This document shows, in pieces, positions 45,086 through 58,560 of a stretch of 64,000 bases of DNA. The notes under the pieces were generated by a model, which saw only the letters and a program-made list of their open reading frames with translations, did not search any database and was not told the origin of the DNA. Origin of the DNA: Tetmemena sp. SeJ-2015 (taxonomy: Eukaryota; Ciliophora; Spirotrichea; Sporadotrichida; Oxytrichidae). The stretch spans positions 17,642 to 81,641 of the forward strand of contig JAJKFJ010020849.1 of the NCBI GenBank assembly GCA_027382625.1. Direction: 5' to 3'. Position 1 is the stretch's first letter, and every line of letters begins with the position of its first letter. The position numbers and the translations under genes were made by a program.

Positions 45086-48000
45086 ATGTCTTAGCAATAA
45101 AATCAATAGTCATTCTTTGGACTCTCAGCTTCTTCAGCAATTTTAGATCCAAAATCTGAGGTAATTTTTCCACGCTAAAACCCTTGTGTTCAGATTCTAG
45201 TCTGAGGAAGAAGCAAAGAAAGCCGCGCGAGAACAACTCAAGTAAATGGTAAAACAGAGACTGAATAGGCAATCTCTTCAGTATCTCAGAGAGGAAAATG
45301 AAAAACTCAAAGAGGAGGTAGATAAGGAGCTACTTTTCAATTTGCACAGTAAAATAAACCAACTTACTCATACAATACAATCACTAAGCGAGAGGGAACA
45401 AGTTACTCATGACATCAAATTTAAGATTGATGCAATCAGAGAAATTTGCATCGCTTTAAATCAGTCTATATTTAATTTGGGAGCAAAGCTGTGGCAAATT
45501 TGCAGATATTTCCTCAGATGTAGATTCACTTCTCATGACTAAGCGACATGTTGAAAGAGTCACTAGTATGTTGTAAAATTTCCTCAACATAGGAGAAAAG
45601 GTTGAAGAGCTACAGAAAAAGCTTGGAGATGAGGAAGAACTATTTTCAGTTTACAAGAAAATCAAAATCATGAACTTCATGCGAATGTCTTTTCTCAAGA
45701 GAATATATTTTTTATCATTTTATATTTGAATAGAAGAATAAACTGGACAAATAGATGAAGAAAATGCAGAAGGGGAGGAATAGAAAGCTTAGTTTGCAGA
45801 TTTGAGTAAAACTTAACAGGAAAAATTGAGAAAGATAAAAGAGCATTTCAGGGCTGTTGGCGAGCTTGAGAAATAAGTAAGTAGAGTTGGTTCTCATCTG
45901 ATGCTACCTATAGTTTCAAAAAATAGTCTTCGATTTTTTCACAGATGCTCATGAACTCGCCAAAAAGGATCCCTCTTTGTTGGTTAAAGTGCTTAGAATT
46001 ATTGAAAATGAGGAAATTACAAATTAGTCAATCAAGGAAAAGTTACAGGTAAGATTCCATGAAAATGTTAAACTTAATTTTTAAGTAAGAGCAAGAACTT
46101 GATATGAAGCACTAGATTGATGTCCCAAGAGACTCAAGTTTCACTCCTCAGTTGCTCATGATAAATTTTTTAAATGAAGCAGAAGACAGTAAGGGATAAG
46201 AAGATACAAGAGTAAATGTCAAAAATTGAGGAAACTATTAAGCAAAATTCCCTAAAAGACAAATGTATGAATCTTCTTAGATAGTCTATTAAGTCTCGAG
46301 CTTATGAGTTCTTTTCTGAACTAACGGAGGAGACGAATTAGAAGCAATTTATGTTAACTCTCAAATAATCAGAAGAGTAATTATCTAGCCTATTGTTTTT
46401 TAATTAAAATTTTAGGTTAATGCAAGATTTGAAGTATGTGATAAAATATGTTGTACCTTGCTTTCCACCTCACTATGAGATTTTTAAATTCTACTTCGAC
46501 ACCTATAAGCGTGTATTTATGGATAAAATTGAAAACTATCTGACTCAAATGGACATGCTTCTCTCTCAAGATCCTGAATTAGTGCTAGTTCTAAATGGCT
46601 TCGTTCAAACATGCTAGGGTTTACTTTCAGAATTGGGGCATCAAGATGAAGTCTTTCTCAATCTGTAAATTGTAAGTAAAGAATTCAAGTTTATACTTAA
46701 AATAGAGACTTGAGGAGTTCTATCCTAAGTTCATGGAACATGCTGAAGAGCAGTTCTATGAGAAAATGTCTAGAGTTATTGACGAACAGAAGAAGCAAGA
46801 AAACGAGATTATTGAGAAGGTGTTGACTAAGAAAATTAAGAAGAGCGGGCCAAGTAGCGTCTATTCAACTTCTTTGCACTAAGACATCTATGATTTCATG
46901 GAAACTCAGCTAGACGTCATTCAAGAGAGTCTGAAAGGTGAGAAACTTCTGGAATTTAAATCATCATCTTCATATTTATTAATTTATGAAGCGTATGCTT
47001 GATGTATTGGCTAGCTTGGTGAAGCATGTGATGGAGAAATGCTCAAATGTGCAAGTGAAACAGAAAACTGAACTGATCAGACTTGTGATTAGAATGAATG
47101 ACATTACTAAAATTTTGAATGATTTTGAAAAGTTTCAGGATCGGAGTGTTAAACTTTGCGGTGAATAGCTTATAGATAGAGTAGAGCTGGCTTTTGATGA
47201 AAGATTTAGAGATATGATAGCTTCTGCAAACCAGATTGCTGAGATTGTAGCTCAGTATATTTTGAAGTATGAAATTCAATTTAATTCTAATGAAGTGTGA
47301 AATTGAATAAGACTACTTGATTTAGTTCTTCACGGCCGAATGGAAAGATAATGCAAGTTAATAACTTGAAGAAGTGCTTTAATGTGCAAATCAGTATCTC
47401 CTGGACATTTAGAAAATGGTTATGGAAGAAAGATTCGCCTCCAAAATTGCTGAGAAAATAAATTAACATTTCTATTACAGAGAACTTGTTTAGTTTGCTA
47501 ATTGATGCTTACATAGAGCGCTTTGCCATTGCTGTAAATCAAAGATTCAAACTTAGACTACCATTCGAAAGAGTTTTACTGGAATATATCTACTCAAACT
47601 CTAAGCTAAAGAAAAAAGACAAGAGCAAGATAATTCACACAAAGATGCTACTAGATTTCCAAAGGAAAGAAATGGACTACAAATCTCTTTTACTTTTTAT
47701 TTTTCTGACTAAACTGTGTTTGAGCAAATGCAAGCAGACATAAAGTAGTTTGAGCTTTTTAGAGAATCTTACAAGGAAGATATCTTGCAGAATAGATTTG
47801 TGAAGAAGATTCAAGTTCTTTCTCTGATATCATTGATGATAAATTCTTAGGATGAGGGAGAGTTCGGAGGTTATGAAGATCAATTTTGGCTTTTGAAGGA
47901 GCCAGATACTCAATTTATTATTTTAACTTAGAGAGGCAAAGCAAGAGGGCGATGCAAGTATCACAAGTTATGTGTGCTTTGTGGATGGAGGACATATAGT

Positions 48001-48242
48001 GAGGTGTTGCAGGAAGCTCAAATCCAGAAAGCAAAAAGGCTTCTTTAAAAAGACAAAAGCAGAGGAGAGAAAAGAAATGCTTTCTTAACAAATATGTTTT
48101 AAACTATATGCGCAGATTCAAGAAGCTGGCCAAGAAAGAAAAGAAGGCCAAGAAAAAGTAAGCGAAATTGGAAGAGAAAGCCAATAAAAACTAACCCAAA
48201 TCAGATTTGAATCTATCTGTTCAGTAGTTAGACACAGATTGA
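45086..48242 (+). CDS. SEC6: exocyst complex subunit Sec6 (EXOC3)
   Basis: This exocyst subunit tethers secretory vesicles to the plasma membrane. ATG 45086 gives MSQQQNQQSFFGLSASSAI. A 40-nt intron after LDPKSE joins SEEEAKKAAREQLKQMVKQ. An N-terminal coiled coil (YLREENEKLKEEVDKELLF) follows, then the diagnostic Sec6 block MQDLKYVIKYVVPCFPPHY with EIFKFYFDTYKRVFMDKI. C-terminal helical bundles include MKRMLDVLASLVKHVMEKC, FFTAEWKDNASQQLEEVLQ and SLLIDAYIERFAIAVNQRF. A lysine-rich tail (RRFKKLAKKEKKAKKKQ) ends at TGA 48240-48242. Several introns or IESs shift the frame (for example 45,480-45,500, 46,655-46,700, 46,940-46,985, 47,465-47,485 and 48,085). Length of about 900 residues is typical. 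Confidence 0.85.
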
Positions 48243-48420
48243 ACATTTTATACAAAGCTAACTTGCTTATATTACAAGTATTCACACTTTTAAAAATGTT
48301 CTACATTACATGATTCCTAAATAAAGTTCTTCGAATAATGCTCCAAACTATAAATAACAATAGAAGATCGAGTTTATTGAAAATAAGAAAATAGTTTTCT
48401 ATAATATAAATATTTCTTCA

Positions 48421-51400
48421 ATGAACGACTCTTATGAACCTAGTGACTCTAGAAGCAACAAGCTAACAAGTAAAGTCTCTAATTGAGATTTCATGCATGG
48501 AATGAACATGGATTCTTTTGAATAAGAACAAGCAAAGTATAATAAACACAAGCCTGTTTAAAGAGTGTTAGAATAGAGTAAACAGTAATAGCAAATAATG
48601 AACAACAGAGACTCTAGAAACCATAATGCGGAAGGTAATAGCAGACATTAGTCGAATAGTCGGAAGGAAATACAAAAGCAAAGTGATTTTGCTAGGGATT
48701 CAGAAAAGCAAAACAACCTCAGTAAATAGTTTAGCTCGATAATAATTATCCTAATTTCGTTACTTTTAAAGTTTGGATCAATGAGAAGCTATCTGGAGGA
48801 AGATGAAGATGATCATTTAGGTTTTTATAAAAAGATTTAATAAAAATGATGCTCCTTATTAAGAAGAACTAGATATAATTTGTTATGCTAGTTATTTTAT
48901 TATTTCTTAAATAAGAACCTATGGGATACTAAACTCATGGCTAGAGTAAATAGACAGAGTAAATTAAGTGGCAAAACAGGGAGCCAAACAATCAAAAAGT
49001 GAATGATAAAATAGATTTAAGCCAGATTGAGTTAAGAATCAAGCCGAAGGATAATTTTTTTATTTCGATAGGCAAGGTATTCCCCCAAGATATCAAGAAA
49101 AAAGCAACAAGAGGAGCGGATTATTATTCTTTATCTTATTTGAATCTGCTTAGTAAAAGTTTCAAAGAGAAGTCATATCATCCAGAATTGGAGTTTCTTA
49201 GAGGGATCACAGTTAAAGCATATTTTATATTAGCTCTAGCAGAAAGATGTTAGACTTTTACCCCTCATAAGAAAAGCTAAACGATTCTTAAATTTGAGAA
49301 AATAATCGCTCCAAAAATATTAAATCCAATAGCTTGAATAGCAGAGTAAAGAATGATTAAAGCCAGGAAGATTCAAAACAGAGTAACAGTGGACAATTTT
49401 CAAAATTAAATTAATCCAAGCAGCCAAGAGATGAAGAAAAGTAAAAATATGTCCAGAAATCTGATCAAAGTCGCTAGAATGAAAGCTCAAGTTTAAATTT
49501 ATTTTAGATGAACTTTTATATTAATTATAGTTCCAAACTATCAAATAAATTGCAGGCCTCAAAAATACAAAGAGGAAAAGAGGAGCTTCTAAAGAGACTA
49601 AGTGATCTCACACAAGATGATGATTAAGTTGATAGAAGCAAGGCTTAAGCTTCATTAGAGCAAAAATTGCCTAAAAGATAGGATAGATTGGAGGAACTCA
49701 TAACTGGATTAAGGAAGAAAAAATCAGAGAAGAACGTCAGAATCAATACATCAAAAGACGATAAGGATTCCATAGAAATTTAAGATATAAACCTTGAGTA
49801 AAAATCTATTGAGGATCAGCCCAAGAATAAACTAAGCCAAGCTTTGAGAGAGAAATTTTTGAAAGAAAAAGAGGAGTTTGAGAAGATCAAAAGAATGAAT
49901 ATGATAGCAGATATCGATTCCAATGAATAAGCCTCTGTTTCAAATGATAGAAAAAGTGACTTTATGAATCGTCAATCATCGAGAAGCAAAGGTTTTAGTG
50001 TAGGAAACAGCTAATCTTTCGACATCGTAATCCCGCCTACTTCTCAGAGAGAGGATATTAGAGAGTTAGACAGCTAAAAAATTCTATATTTATGATATTT
50101 TACGACAGCAGCAGTAATCCACCAACATCTCTCAGGTTACCAAGAACAACGAATACTTCTCAAATGGCGAAATCAGACAAGAGAGAATAACTTCGAAGGG
50201 TATTTACTAAGGCTTTTGAAATATCAAAGGGAACGATTAACACTAACCAAACTAACATTTTAAGGACAGATGAGTCAGTATCCCTACAGATTTAAATTCG
50301 AGTATTCGTTCAACTAGTACGATAAGTTCTGTTTGAAAGATTAATAATTTACCTAAATTAACTTTTAAAGAGATGAAGTCAATAAAACAGGAGACTCTAA
50401 TGCAATAATAATGAAGATGCAAAATTCAATGATAAGAAGAGGATCCCACTGCTTTTCAAGAACTTGAAATGCAAAATGGATTCAGAACAAGGACCCAAGC
50501 TAATGATAATGAGTTCGATTAATTTGCTGATCTAGATAATGCTAATCTAGACTAAAATTCTTCAGATAAGCAAAAGGTATTTCTACTTTTCTCTTGAAAG
50601 TTATTAGGATGAGGATCAATTGAATACAGACAACGTAAGTGAGGACGATATAGAAATTCCTGACGACAAAGAAGAGGTAGATGAGCTCTTAGAGAATAGA
50701 GATCACTTCATAAGAAGGTTGCTTATTGTAAGTTAATTTTTCTTAAACTCTATAGCTAATTGATATTTTATGGAGTTTTTGTTGCTCTATTTGTCCTGGA
50801 GATTAGACTAAATTCAAGCTCTGGAATAAGTTAGCTTGTCAATAACTAGGTTGTTGAATCATAATTATATGCTATTTTTTCATTCGTTTATGAATCCTAT
50901 CTAAACTCTACTATGCAATAGACAGTTTTGAATGTGTCATCTATTTATGAAATGCAGAGATCTATAAGTTTCATAATGGCATATCTTTACACAAATGACC
51001 GTTATGATCCTAATACAAACACAATTAACTCATTAAATATTGTTTAAAAGTACAATTTAGTACATGAATTTTTAGGAATAAGATCAAATTGGAGCCCCAT
51101 CAAATATTTCAGCAAGAAGGAATCTAAAATTATTACTTTATACTTTAAATCTGTAGGAATAGAATACATCTTAGAATGGAGATTCAACAACTCCAAACAA
51201 TTCTTCTTCTACCTAAAATTGATCAACTCCAAATATATATGCCACTTTTATCCAAAAGTTCAATCTATAGTTTGAAAATATTATTTTGAAGTACAATTAC
51301 TTTGTTGGCTTGAGAATAAATACTCAAAATGCCAACAATGGAAGCGGAATAGTGACTCTTGGACAATTTAACCTTCAATAAGATAAGATTTCTATTCCAA

Positions 51401-52240
51401 TCCAATTTCGCATCTAGAGGATCTCAATTTCACAAATCCACCTTTTGAAAGTTAGAGTGATGATGGTTTTTTAAATCAAGGGGGTTTTATCAAATATTTC
51501 CCAGGAAATGCAACTAAGAATGAAACTATAGCAACGTATAGAACCCTAGTAAACGGGAAATGGTTTGATAACAATATGGTTAGGACTGTTTTGGAATTGA
51601 TGTTTTATAATGTGAATGATGAAGTGGGGCTTATAGTGTCACTGATATTCTTCCAATCTAACACTGGCGAGGTAACTGTCACCTAACAAGAATCTCTTTT
51701 CCTTCCTTAAAATTACGATGAGTAAGAACTTTTCTCTCCCTTCAATTTTTATAGCCTAGCAGCACCAATGAACATAGTAAAGCTACTGATCTTCATAGTC
51801 TTCTTCATTTTGATGTTTACTCTCTTCATAAAGACTTTGGTGATTTTTATTTCACGAGTGAAGTAGTTCTTTGTAAGGAGGACCCTCGATTTACACTGGT
51901 ACACCTACATAGACGTGGTGGTAGTGTCTCTATGTATAACTTCAGCTTCCCTTTGGTTTTCTCTGTTCATCAACCATAGAAAGACTTTCTTGATTATACT
52001 TTTATATTATAGTTTATTCTCAATCCCTATGATGAGCAGCGATGACTTTGAGAAGTGGAGTGACTTCGCTTAAATGATGAGAATTTATGTGAGAGTGTCT
52101 GCTGTGTGCGTAGTCTTGATGTCGATTAGAAATTTGAGAGTGCTGACCACTTAATTTCCAGCTTTTGGGGTACTGTTCGACACAATCAGGAAAGCAAAGC
52201 TAGATCTCTTTTTCTTCTTCATGCAAAAATTTGAGAAGAG
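48421..52240 (+). CDS. polycystin-2-like (PKD) cation channel, pore half missing
   Basis: ATG 48421 gives MNDSYEPSDSRSNKLTSK. A long disordered, charged cytosolic N-terminus follows (for example LREKFLKEKEEFEKIKRM). S1 is near 50,760 (YGVFVALFVLEIRLNSS) after a 28-nt intron. The extracellular polycystin domain contains GGFIKYFPGNATKNETIA, LVNGKWFDNNMVRTVLEL and FYNVNDEVGLIVSLIFFQ. S2-S5 follow: MNIVKLLIFIVFFILMFTL, YTYIDVVVVSLCITSASLW, FLIILLYYSLFSIPMMSS, and GVLFDTIRKAKLDLFFFFM. Coding stops about 52,240, just before the pore and S6 expected of the family, 40 nt from the next gene's ATG. The remaining MDS is not in the window as far as can be seen. Multiple inserts shift the frame. Confidence 0.8.
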
Positions 52241-52279
52241 TGATGAGATAGACTATAAAAAGATAGTTATTTATTTAAA

Positions 52280-54650
52280 ATGTCTCTTTTCGATAACTTC
52301 AACAGCAACTCACAAGGCGCAAACTCAACCAACCAATTAAACGAAACACAATAACCTGAAGTAACTCAGGCTAATGGTACTGCAAGCAATTAAATTTCAG
52401 CTTGCCCTGTTTTCAATAGCTTAAATAGCCTCCCTGAGGAAAAAAGAAGAGAAATGCTCCAACTCTATGAATTATAATTATAAACATTTTGAAATAAATA
52501 AATAGGTTATCAAAATTGTAATCATAAAACATTTATCAATATTTTTCTCTCAGTGATTATCAAGTCTTATTATACTTATAAAATGTAATAAATTAACTAT
52601 GATGGGATGGTTAAGTCTGGAAATCACCAAAACATAAGTCAAGAACAGATCAATATAAATTAAAATGACCTTCAAAAGGATAGTTCCAAAGTTAATGAAT
52701 GTCCTTTCAAGAATTAAAGTAAGTTACTTTCATTATGAATAATGTTTTCAGATGATTTGAATGCAGATCTATTTGAAGAGGAAGGTGGATTCAGCACTGG
52801 CTCATCTTCTGCTGAAGATAACAATAGAATAGTAGCTAAATTTAGTTTGAGTTATTGCATTTAAATTATTTAATTGTTTTCTAGTTTAAGAATCACTTTC
52901 ATAACATTAGTAAAGATTATTAGAAAAAGCCCCCGATGGGATGTCCTTTCTTTAGCAAGGAGTTGACTGATCCTCAAGGTAAAAATCTGACATAAGGTTA
53001 TCCGTAAGACTTCCCTTATTTATTCATGCGATTATAGACTGAAATATATTTCAAAGATGGACTTTTTGTTCAGCCCCTAATCAAAAAAACTTTAGAAGAC
53101 TATCAAGGCGGAGGAATATTCTTTCCTCAGTTCACTACCCTATTTAGTGAAGCACTCGCTTTTCCTTGAAGTAGATATGATGTCAAAAATGAGAGAACTA
53201 GCAGATATCGGCCAGCTCTTCTTTATTACTGATGATACAAAAATTAAAGGCAATAAACTTTATGACTAAGGGAAGTATTATGAGGCACTTGAAGTATATG
53301 AGCAAGTGCTTGGCTGTTATATTTGGTTAGAGTTTGTTGAGGGTGAAGAATTCAGCAAGAAACTGTTTGAGGAATTAACAGCAGATTTCATTCTAGATAA
53401 AGACGTAGACCTCAAGCAAAGAAGAATTGTTCGAGAAATGGATCGTGAAATCGAGACTGAAACAAGTAAGCATCATAATTATCAGAATATCATCATCTTA
53501 TTAAATTGCTAATAGACCAAGCAATGATTGTTGGCACTCTAGTTAATTCAATGATGGCATACAGCAGTGTTTTCCATTTTGAGGAGTCGATGAAATGCGC
53601 TGATCTTATTCTCGAGCACTACTTGCAAGATCCAGAGATCTATTTTAGAAAAGCTCAGATTTATTACTATATTCCTCTTTTTACTTTTAGATTATCTACT
53701 TTGATAAAACTTCAAGCCTTGAATAGCTTGATGATGCTAAGTCACTTTTGTAAATGCACTTAAAAATCTATACTGCCAATTATAAGTACTTGTTAAATTT
53801 GGATTGACTGCATTGAAAGTGATAAGAAGCCAAAAGAGAAAGCAAAGTATGAAGAGCTTGTGAAAAAGATAGAGGAGGAAGTGGAATCAAGAATAAGAGA
53901 GCAGTCTAAGCTAGTCACTATTATGCTTAAAAGAGCAAACAAAATGATTGAAAACCTGAAACTCAAATCTAATCAAAATTAAAAAGAGGATTAGAAAAGT
54001 ATCAATGATATAGAGATATATGCAGTCATGAAAATGTAAGATAAGATCAGTGTTTTTAACACTCCTAATTTTATAGAATGAATGATAAATACCCAGAGCT
54101 CATTTCATTCTTCCGTGATAATGGAAATTAAGAGCAACTTTAGAAGGGCGTGCATGAGTTTCAATACTTCGGAAAGGTATACAACTAGATTAAGAGCACG
54201 CTAGAACTCGACTGTTCTAAGATAGCTCCACTTATAGTAGAAATGTTAGATGAAAAAGAAAAAGCAATCCTAGATACTCAAAACTTGAAAATTGTTTGGC
54301 AAGAATTAAAAATAGAAATGGCTGATAGCATATTCTTCCATGCAAATGATTTAAACTAGGAGGTTTACAACTATGCATGGAAAATTTATCAAGAGTAAAA
54401 GGAGAATAGAGAGAAGCTAAAGAAAGAAAAACTCAAATAAAATGGGAAAAAAGGATTTAGCTTTAGCGATTTAGGCAAAAAGAGTTAAATATTCGGATCT
54501 CTTTCGCTCCTTGATAGCAATAGAATGATCGCTTTTAATTTAGGACTCTTTCTATTACTCGGGTTAGCTTTCTATTACTACGGTTAGGGCTAATTTGAGC
54601 GACCAATTTTTACATGGATGAGATTCCTTAACTTTAATAAGAAGCTATGA
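52280..54650 (+). CDS. TPR-like tail-anchored protein
   Basis: ATG 52280 gives MSLFDNFNSNSQGANSTNQ. Pieces separated by introns or IESs include ECPFKNQ and PPMGCPFFSKELTDPQGK, then a helical repeat region: IKGNKLYDQGKYYEALEVYE and MMAYSSVFHFEESMKCADL with DPEIYFRKAQIYY, typical TPR signatures. A coiled-coil helix (YEELVKKIEEEVESRIREQ), an acidic-helix domain (KYPELISFFRDNGNQEQL) and a C-terminal hydrophobic helix FNLGLFLLLGLAFYYYG close the chain before TGA 54648-54650. The single C-terminal helix suggests tail anchoring; FKBP38-like co-chaperones share this layout, but no FKBP domain is seen. Confidence 0.65.
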
Positions 54651-54659
54651 GGGATGATG

Positions 54660-55905
54660 ATCTTTAAGTATAAAATTATATTTCTAAGTTATACTTTAAG
54701 CTTAAAATTTAAATCTAAAACTTATAGTCTAAACTTTTCACACTTGGCTATTTCTTTTTAAACTGTAGCTACTTCTAGAGAGCCTTAAATCATTAAATGC
54801 GCACTTTTTTATAAATAGGGTTTCCTTGAGTTCTTATTCTTCACCATATGCTAAAAATAATGAAGATTTGCAGGTGAGACTATCACTTCTGGAACGATCC
54901 TTGAGGTAATATCACCTGATGGTATCTGTGCTTGACTCATCATCAGTCTTTTGAGTTTTCCCTGTGTTTGACTTTTGTTAGCATAAGAAATCACCTGCAT
55001 GTCTTTTTTATGTTGATTCATCAAAAAGTTATTCGCTTATTACTTCTGCAATAGATTTATATAGTTCACCTATCTTTTTTCGTTGATTTGGGCTTGCCCT
55101 CTATTTAAACAAAAAAGAGAAATATTTTCAGCACCATTTATAAGTTTATTGAGGATCTTGAGATGAAGATTTGTATTGCTGGCTCCGTTCATGACTTGGA
55201 TCCCTTAATCAGGGAAGGGGAAATTATGAAGTTTGAACTATGACCCATTTTTATGCAGTGCCAAGATCAACTAGTTATCTTGAAAGCTCTAAAGCCTTTT
55301 CCCTGATTTTAGTCTCTGATGGGTAGTTGTTTGAGTTTAATTCTACTAAGTTTTGTCTTAATTAGCAAAATCTACTCTACCTAGACCAATTTCAGAAACT
55401 GGAAGGACGAATAGCTTTTACTTTCTTGGCGAATTGCCAATTGAATTAGAGGTAGATTTTGGGCGATGCGATGAATGAAATTAGGATTATGTCTAAACTT
55501 AAAAGCATAATATAGTTGTTTTAAATTGTATCGACTCATTTCTCTTTCAAAGTCAAATATATATATGGTGAAGAACTTGTCTAGAGTTTAGTAGTAAATC
55601 TTGTTTTAATTATGTTTAGTAGCTCTACTTTTCTGATTTTATGAGCCCAATATTTTGAGAAATGCACTAGGCTAGGAATTAAATTACTCTTAAGAGGTTT
55701 GTTAGTTGTAAGAGTCTTTCTTAATGATATAAACAGACTCCTATTAAGAGAGGGACTGGTTGGAGATCTATTGCTCTATTAAATTAGAGAGACTCTTGAA
55801 CTTTAATGTTTCTGGTGATTATGAAAGAGGATTAATGTTAGAGAGCAGCACTCTATCAAATTGCTTAGAATTTATAGTCAACTAATTTTACTGAATTGTT
55901 TCATA
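54660..55905 (-). CDS. unknown Q/N-rich protein
   Basis: The minus strand codes NSKQFDRVLLSNINPLSQS, ESVYIIKKDSYNQQTSQEQ, KFRHNPNFIHRIAQNLPL, QFKLHNFPFPDQGIQVMNG and INEKRQVNYINLLQKQQ, then GKLKRLMMSQAQIPSGDIT. At least two frame changes (about 55,370 and 55,250) separate the blocks. The start codon is not found and the 3' end runs to the convergent TPR gene without an obvious TGA. No domain is recognised; composition matches other disordered proteins here. Confidence 0.45.
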
Positions 55906-56177
55906 ATATAATTAGTAGTTTGCAATTAGACTAAATATAATTTAATTTTGTTTAATTTCAAAGGTCATATCCAAGTATTGTACTGTGAAAAAAAAAATTA
56001 AATTTGAATTTTTTAACGATTTCATTAATCTACTAAACAACAAGATGATGCCAATAACTTTAATGCAAATTGAAGGATAAAGACTAAAACTTTCAAGATT
56101 GAGGGAATTAAATTCACATATTCATAAGTGATAGTTATTAAAAATTATGATTACTACTACTGCTGACTGCTAGCTGC
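55906..56177. other. AT-rich spacer
   Basis: AT-rich DNA between two minus-strand genes. No coding sequence is evident. Confidence 0.35.
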
Positions 56178-58560
56178 TCAAACTGATGTTAGAATCTGAC
56201 CAAAAATTAATTCAATCAGAATCCTCATCTTGATCTCGCTCTGCTGCTCAAAATTTTAAAACGCCTAAAACTAGATTGCCTCAGTCTCAGGAATCTAAAA
56301 TTATGCTAAAATTATATTAATCAGAGATAAATGCTCGCTCAAATAGTTAAGGACTAGGAAGGATGCCTCTGGCTTGATAGTCTCAAAAACACCAACTTCC
56401 TTAAAAGACCACTTTGAAACATCATCCTAGCAGCTCTGATTGAATCTACCAGTTTGATACAAAATGAAAGCTCTGGAAAGAAACTGCTCTAAAGAACTAA
56501 GAACGCTCCTTATCATGATACTAATAATTTTAAGTTGAATATAATTACTAGCGCTTGACTGATTGATGTTCAAATTGAAGACTGTCATTTGGTTTTGCTG
56601 CACATCAGCAATCACAAGAAGCTATTGGTCTGACTCTAAGACCACAGGGAAAGCTATGAGTCTGTAGTTCTTCAAACTTATTCCATATTTTTGTGCAAGT
56701 CTTTGCTACTTCTCTGGATTGAAAGTCTCAAATCTATGCATTATATTATTTGAATCCAGATATGATTTGATAGAATAAGGTGTCAAAGCAGAATAGGTTG
56801 AACTGACCCTGACTTTGATCTCTTTGATTTATCAGCTTCAGGTAAGCGTCAGTGATCTCAAAATTCAACTTATTGGAATCCTTGTCTAACAAGAGTTTAA
56901 CAGACTGAGCTGAAATCTTGTAGAGGCCTTGGTACTCAATTAGCACTTCATCGTTTAAGAAAGCCTTTTCCCCTTCCTTGAAGGATTTGAATCTCTCAGC
57001 GCAAATTTGAAGGTGGTAGAAGACTACTTTATACTAATTTGTATATAATAATTATTCTATAAAGACTTACCAAATTTAAATTTAAATAAAGAATATCATT
57101 TAAAGCAAAAGCACCTTATAACAGCTATTTCACTTGCCATATTTTAAATTTAAATAAAGCATATCATTAAAAGCAAAAGTACCTTATACTCGCTATTTCA
57201 TTATTTAGTATTTAATTTTGAATTTTTGAACTACCTCTAGATATCTTTTAAAAAAGACGATTTCAGAAGAAACTTTGACAAAATCTGGGTCACTCTTTGA
57301 CTATATAATGGACTCGTTTAAGTTATCTACATCAACTGGAAATTCATCTGAAGTTACATTCAAATCGATGGACAACTTAGCAGTAGAGTTTTCTCTAATA
57401 TGCTCAAAGACTCTATGAATGAAGAACTGAGTGGATTTGAGATCAAGTAGAGTGAGGAGGGTTGCATCTAGTCTGGAGGTATCTCTTCTTAGGAAATCTC
57501 TAGTCGCTGAGAGCCTTCTTTGAGTTTTATAAGGATTTGCAACTGGTTGGCTGTTTATGGAAGGCTTGTCATTTGTGAGGTAGCAAATCCTTAAATGCTT
57601 CATCCAAGTTTCAGAGTCGACAGTATTACATTTCTTAAGAGAGCTTCTTCCACTGATGTTGAGTTAACCCATTTGCTAAGAAATCAAGTCAGTTGCTTGC
57701 TTTCTTGGCTAAGGAGGTTGAGTGAAGAGCCCTGCAGATGAGAAATGGTTGCCGCCTTATCTCAAGCTACTCTGCTCGATCTTCTTCAGAGAAAAGTCGA
57801 AAGATTCTTGCCTTGCAGGATTAGCGTTTTGAAGTTTAGATTCTAGATATTGCTCGAGCTTTTTCTCATCTGAGTTTTTAGTGATGTCTCCAAACTTTCT
57901 CTTTCGACTAAATTCCTAATGAGCAATTAAATGAAGCGTTAAGAAATTAAATTTCCAATAAATAACTAATTCTTATCATATTGAATCATCTATATGAAGT
58001 CCTATTGGGGCTTGATGGCATGCTCATTGAAAGAGCAGTTTATTATCTCTTTGAGATGGAGCTATTAGAGCCCCTCCTAGATTGGCAGAAGAATCTCATC
58101 TCGTCATAGTTTTTTACCTTTGAGTTGAGACAGTGGTAACGAAGAATGTTCACATCCTTCATCCTTCTTAACTGAGAGTTGAACCAGTTGTCGTATTCCA
58201 TCTCCCTGAATTTTCTAAAGTTGCCCTAGTCATTAAAAACTAAATGACATCTCTTGCAGGAGAGAGGATCTTATTTTTCTTTTGACTGGTCTGGAGTCGA
58301 CTTAAAATAAAAAGTATGCATACTCTAGTTTGACGCATCATAAGCAGTTAGCCTATTAGAACTACCGTCATTAATGTTATCTTGTATAACATATTCCTCG
58401 CTCAATGGATTAGTAGCCCTTCTTATTAAATTTATATTTAAAACTTGCAGCATCCAAGCCCACTCTTTTGAATTTAGTGGATGATTTTTTCCTATTACTG
58501 AGAATAAAGTTATTCCCCTCTCGCACTAGTATTTCTGGATTGGTGCTTAGTAATTTAACT
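56178..58560 (-). CDS. Ulp1/SENP-like protein, possibly inactive
   Basis: Pieces in order on the minus strand: KLLSTNPEILVREGNNFIL, ATNPLSEEYVIQDNIND, a CxxC/H-C element (LSCKRCHLVFNDQGNFRKF to ILRYHCLNSK), ESKLQNANPARQESFDFS, HLRICYLTNDKPSINSQP and SIDLNVTSDEFPVDVDN. The C-terminal part looks like an Ulp1 (C48) protease core: KAFLNDEVLIEYQGLYKI, ITDAYLKLINQRDQSQGQF with FCFDTLFYQIISGF, and NYRLIAFPVVLESDQQLLV. The HW pair normally in that last strand reads DQQ, so de-SUMOylating activity is doubtful. TGA 56180-56178. The start is unresolved. The family call rests on pattern recognition only. Confidence 0.5.
57078..57200. repeat. imperfect 55-nt direct repeat, two copies
   Basis: Two 55-nt copies (57078-57132 and 57146-57200) separated by 13 nt, with about 5 differences. 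Both start AAATTTAAATAAAG and end CTATTTCA. They lie in an AT-rich insert that separates coding blocks of the Ulp1-like gene, so they are probably inside an IES or intron. Confidence 0.75.
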
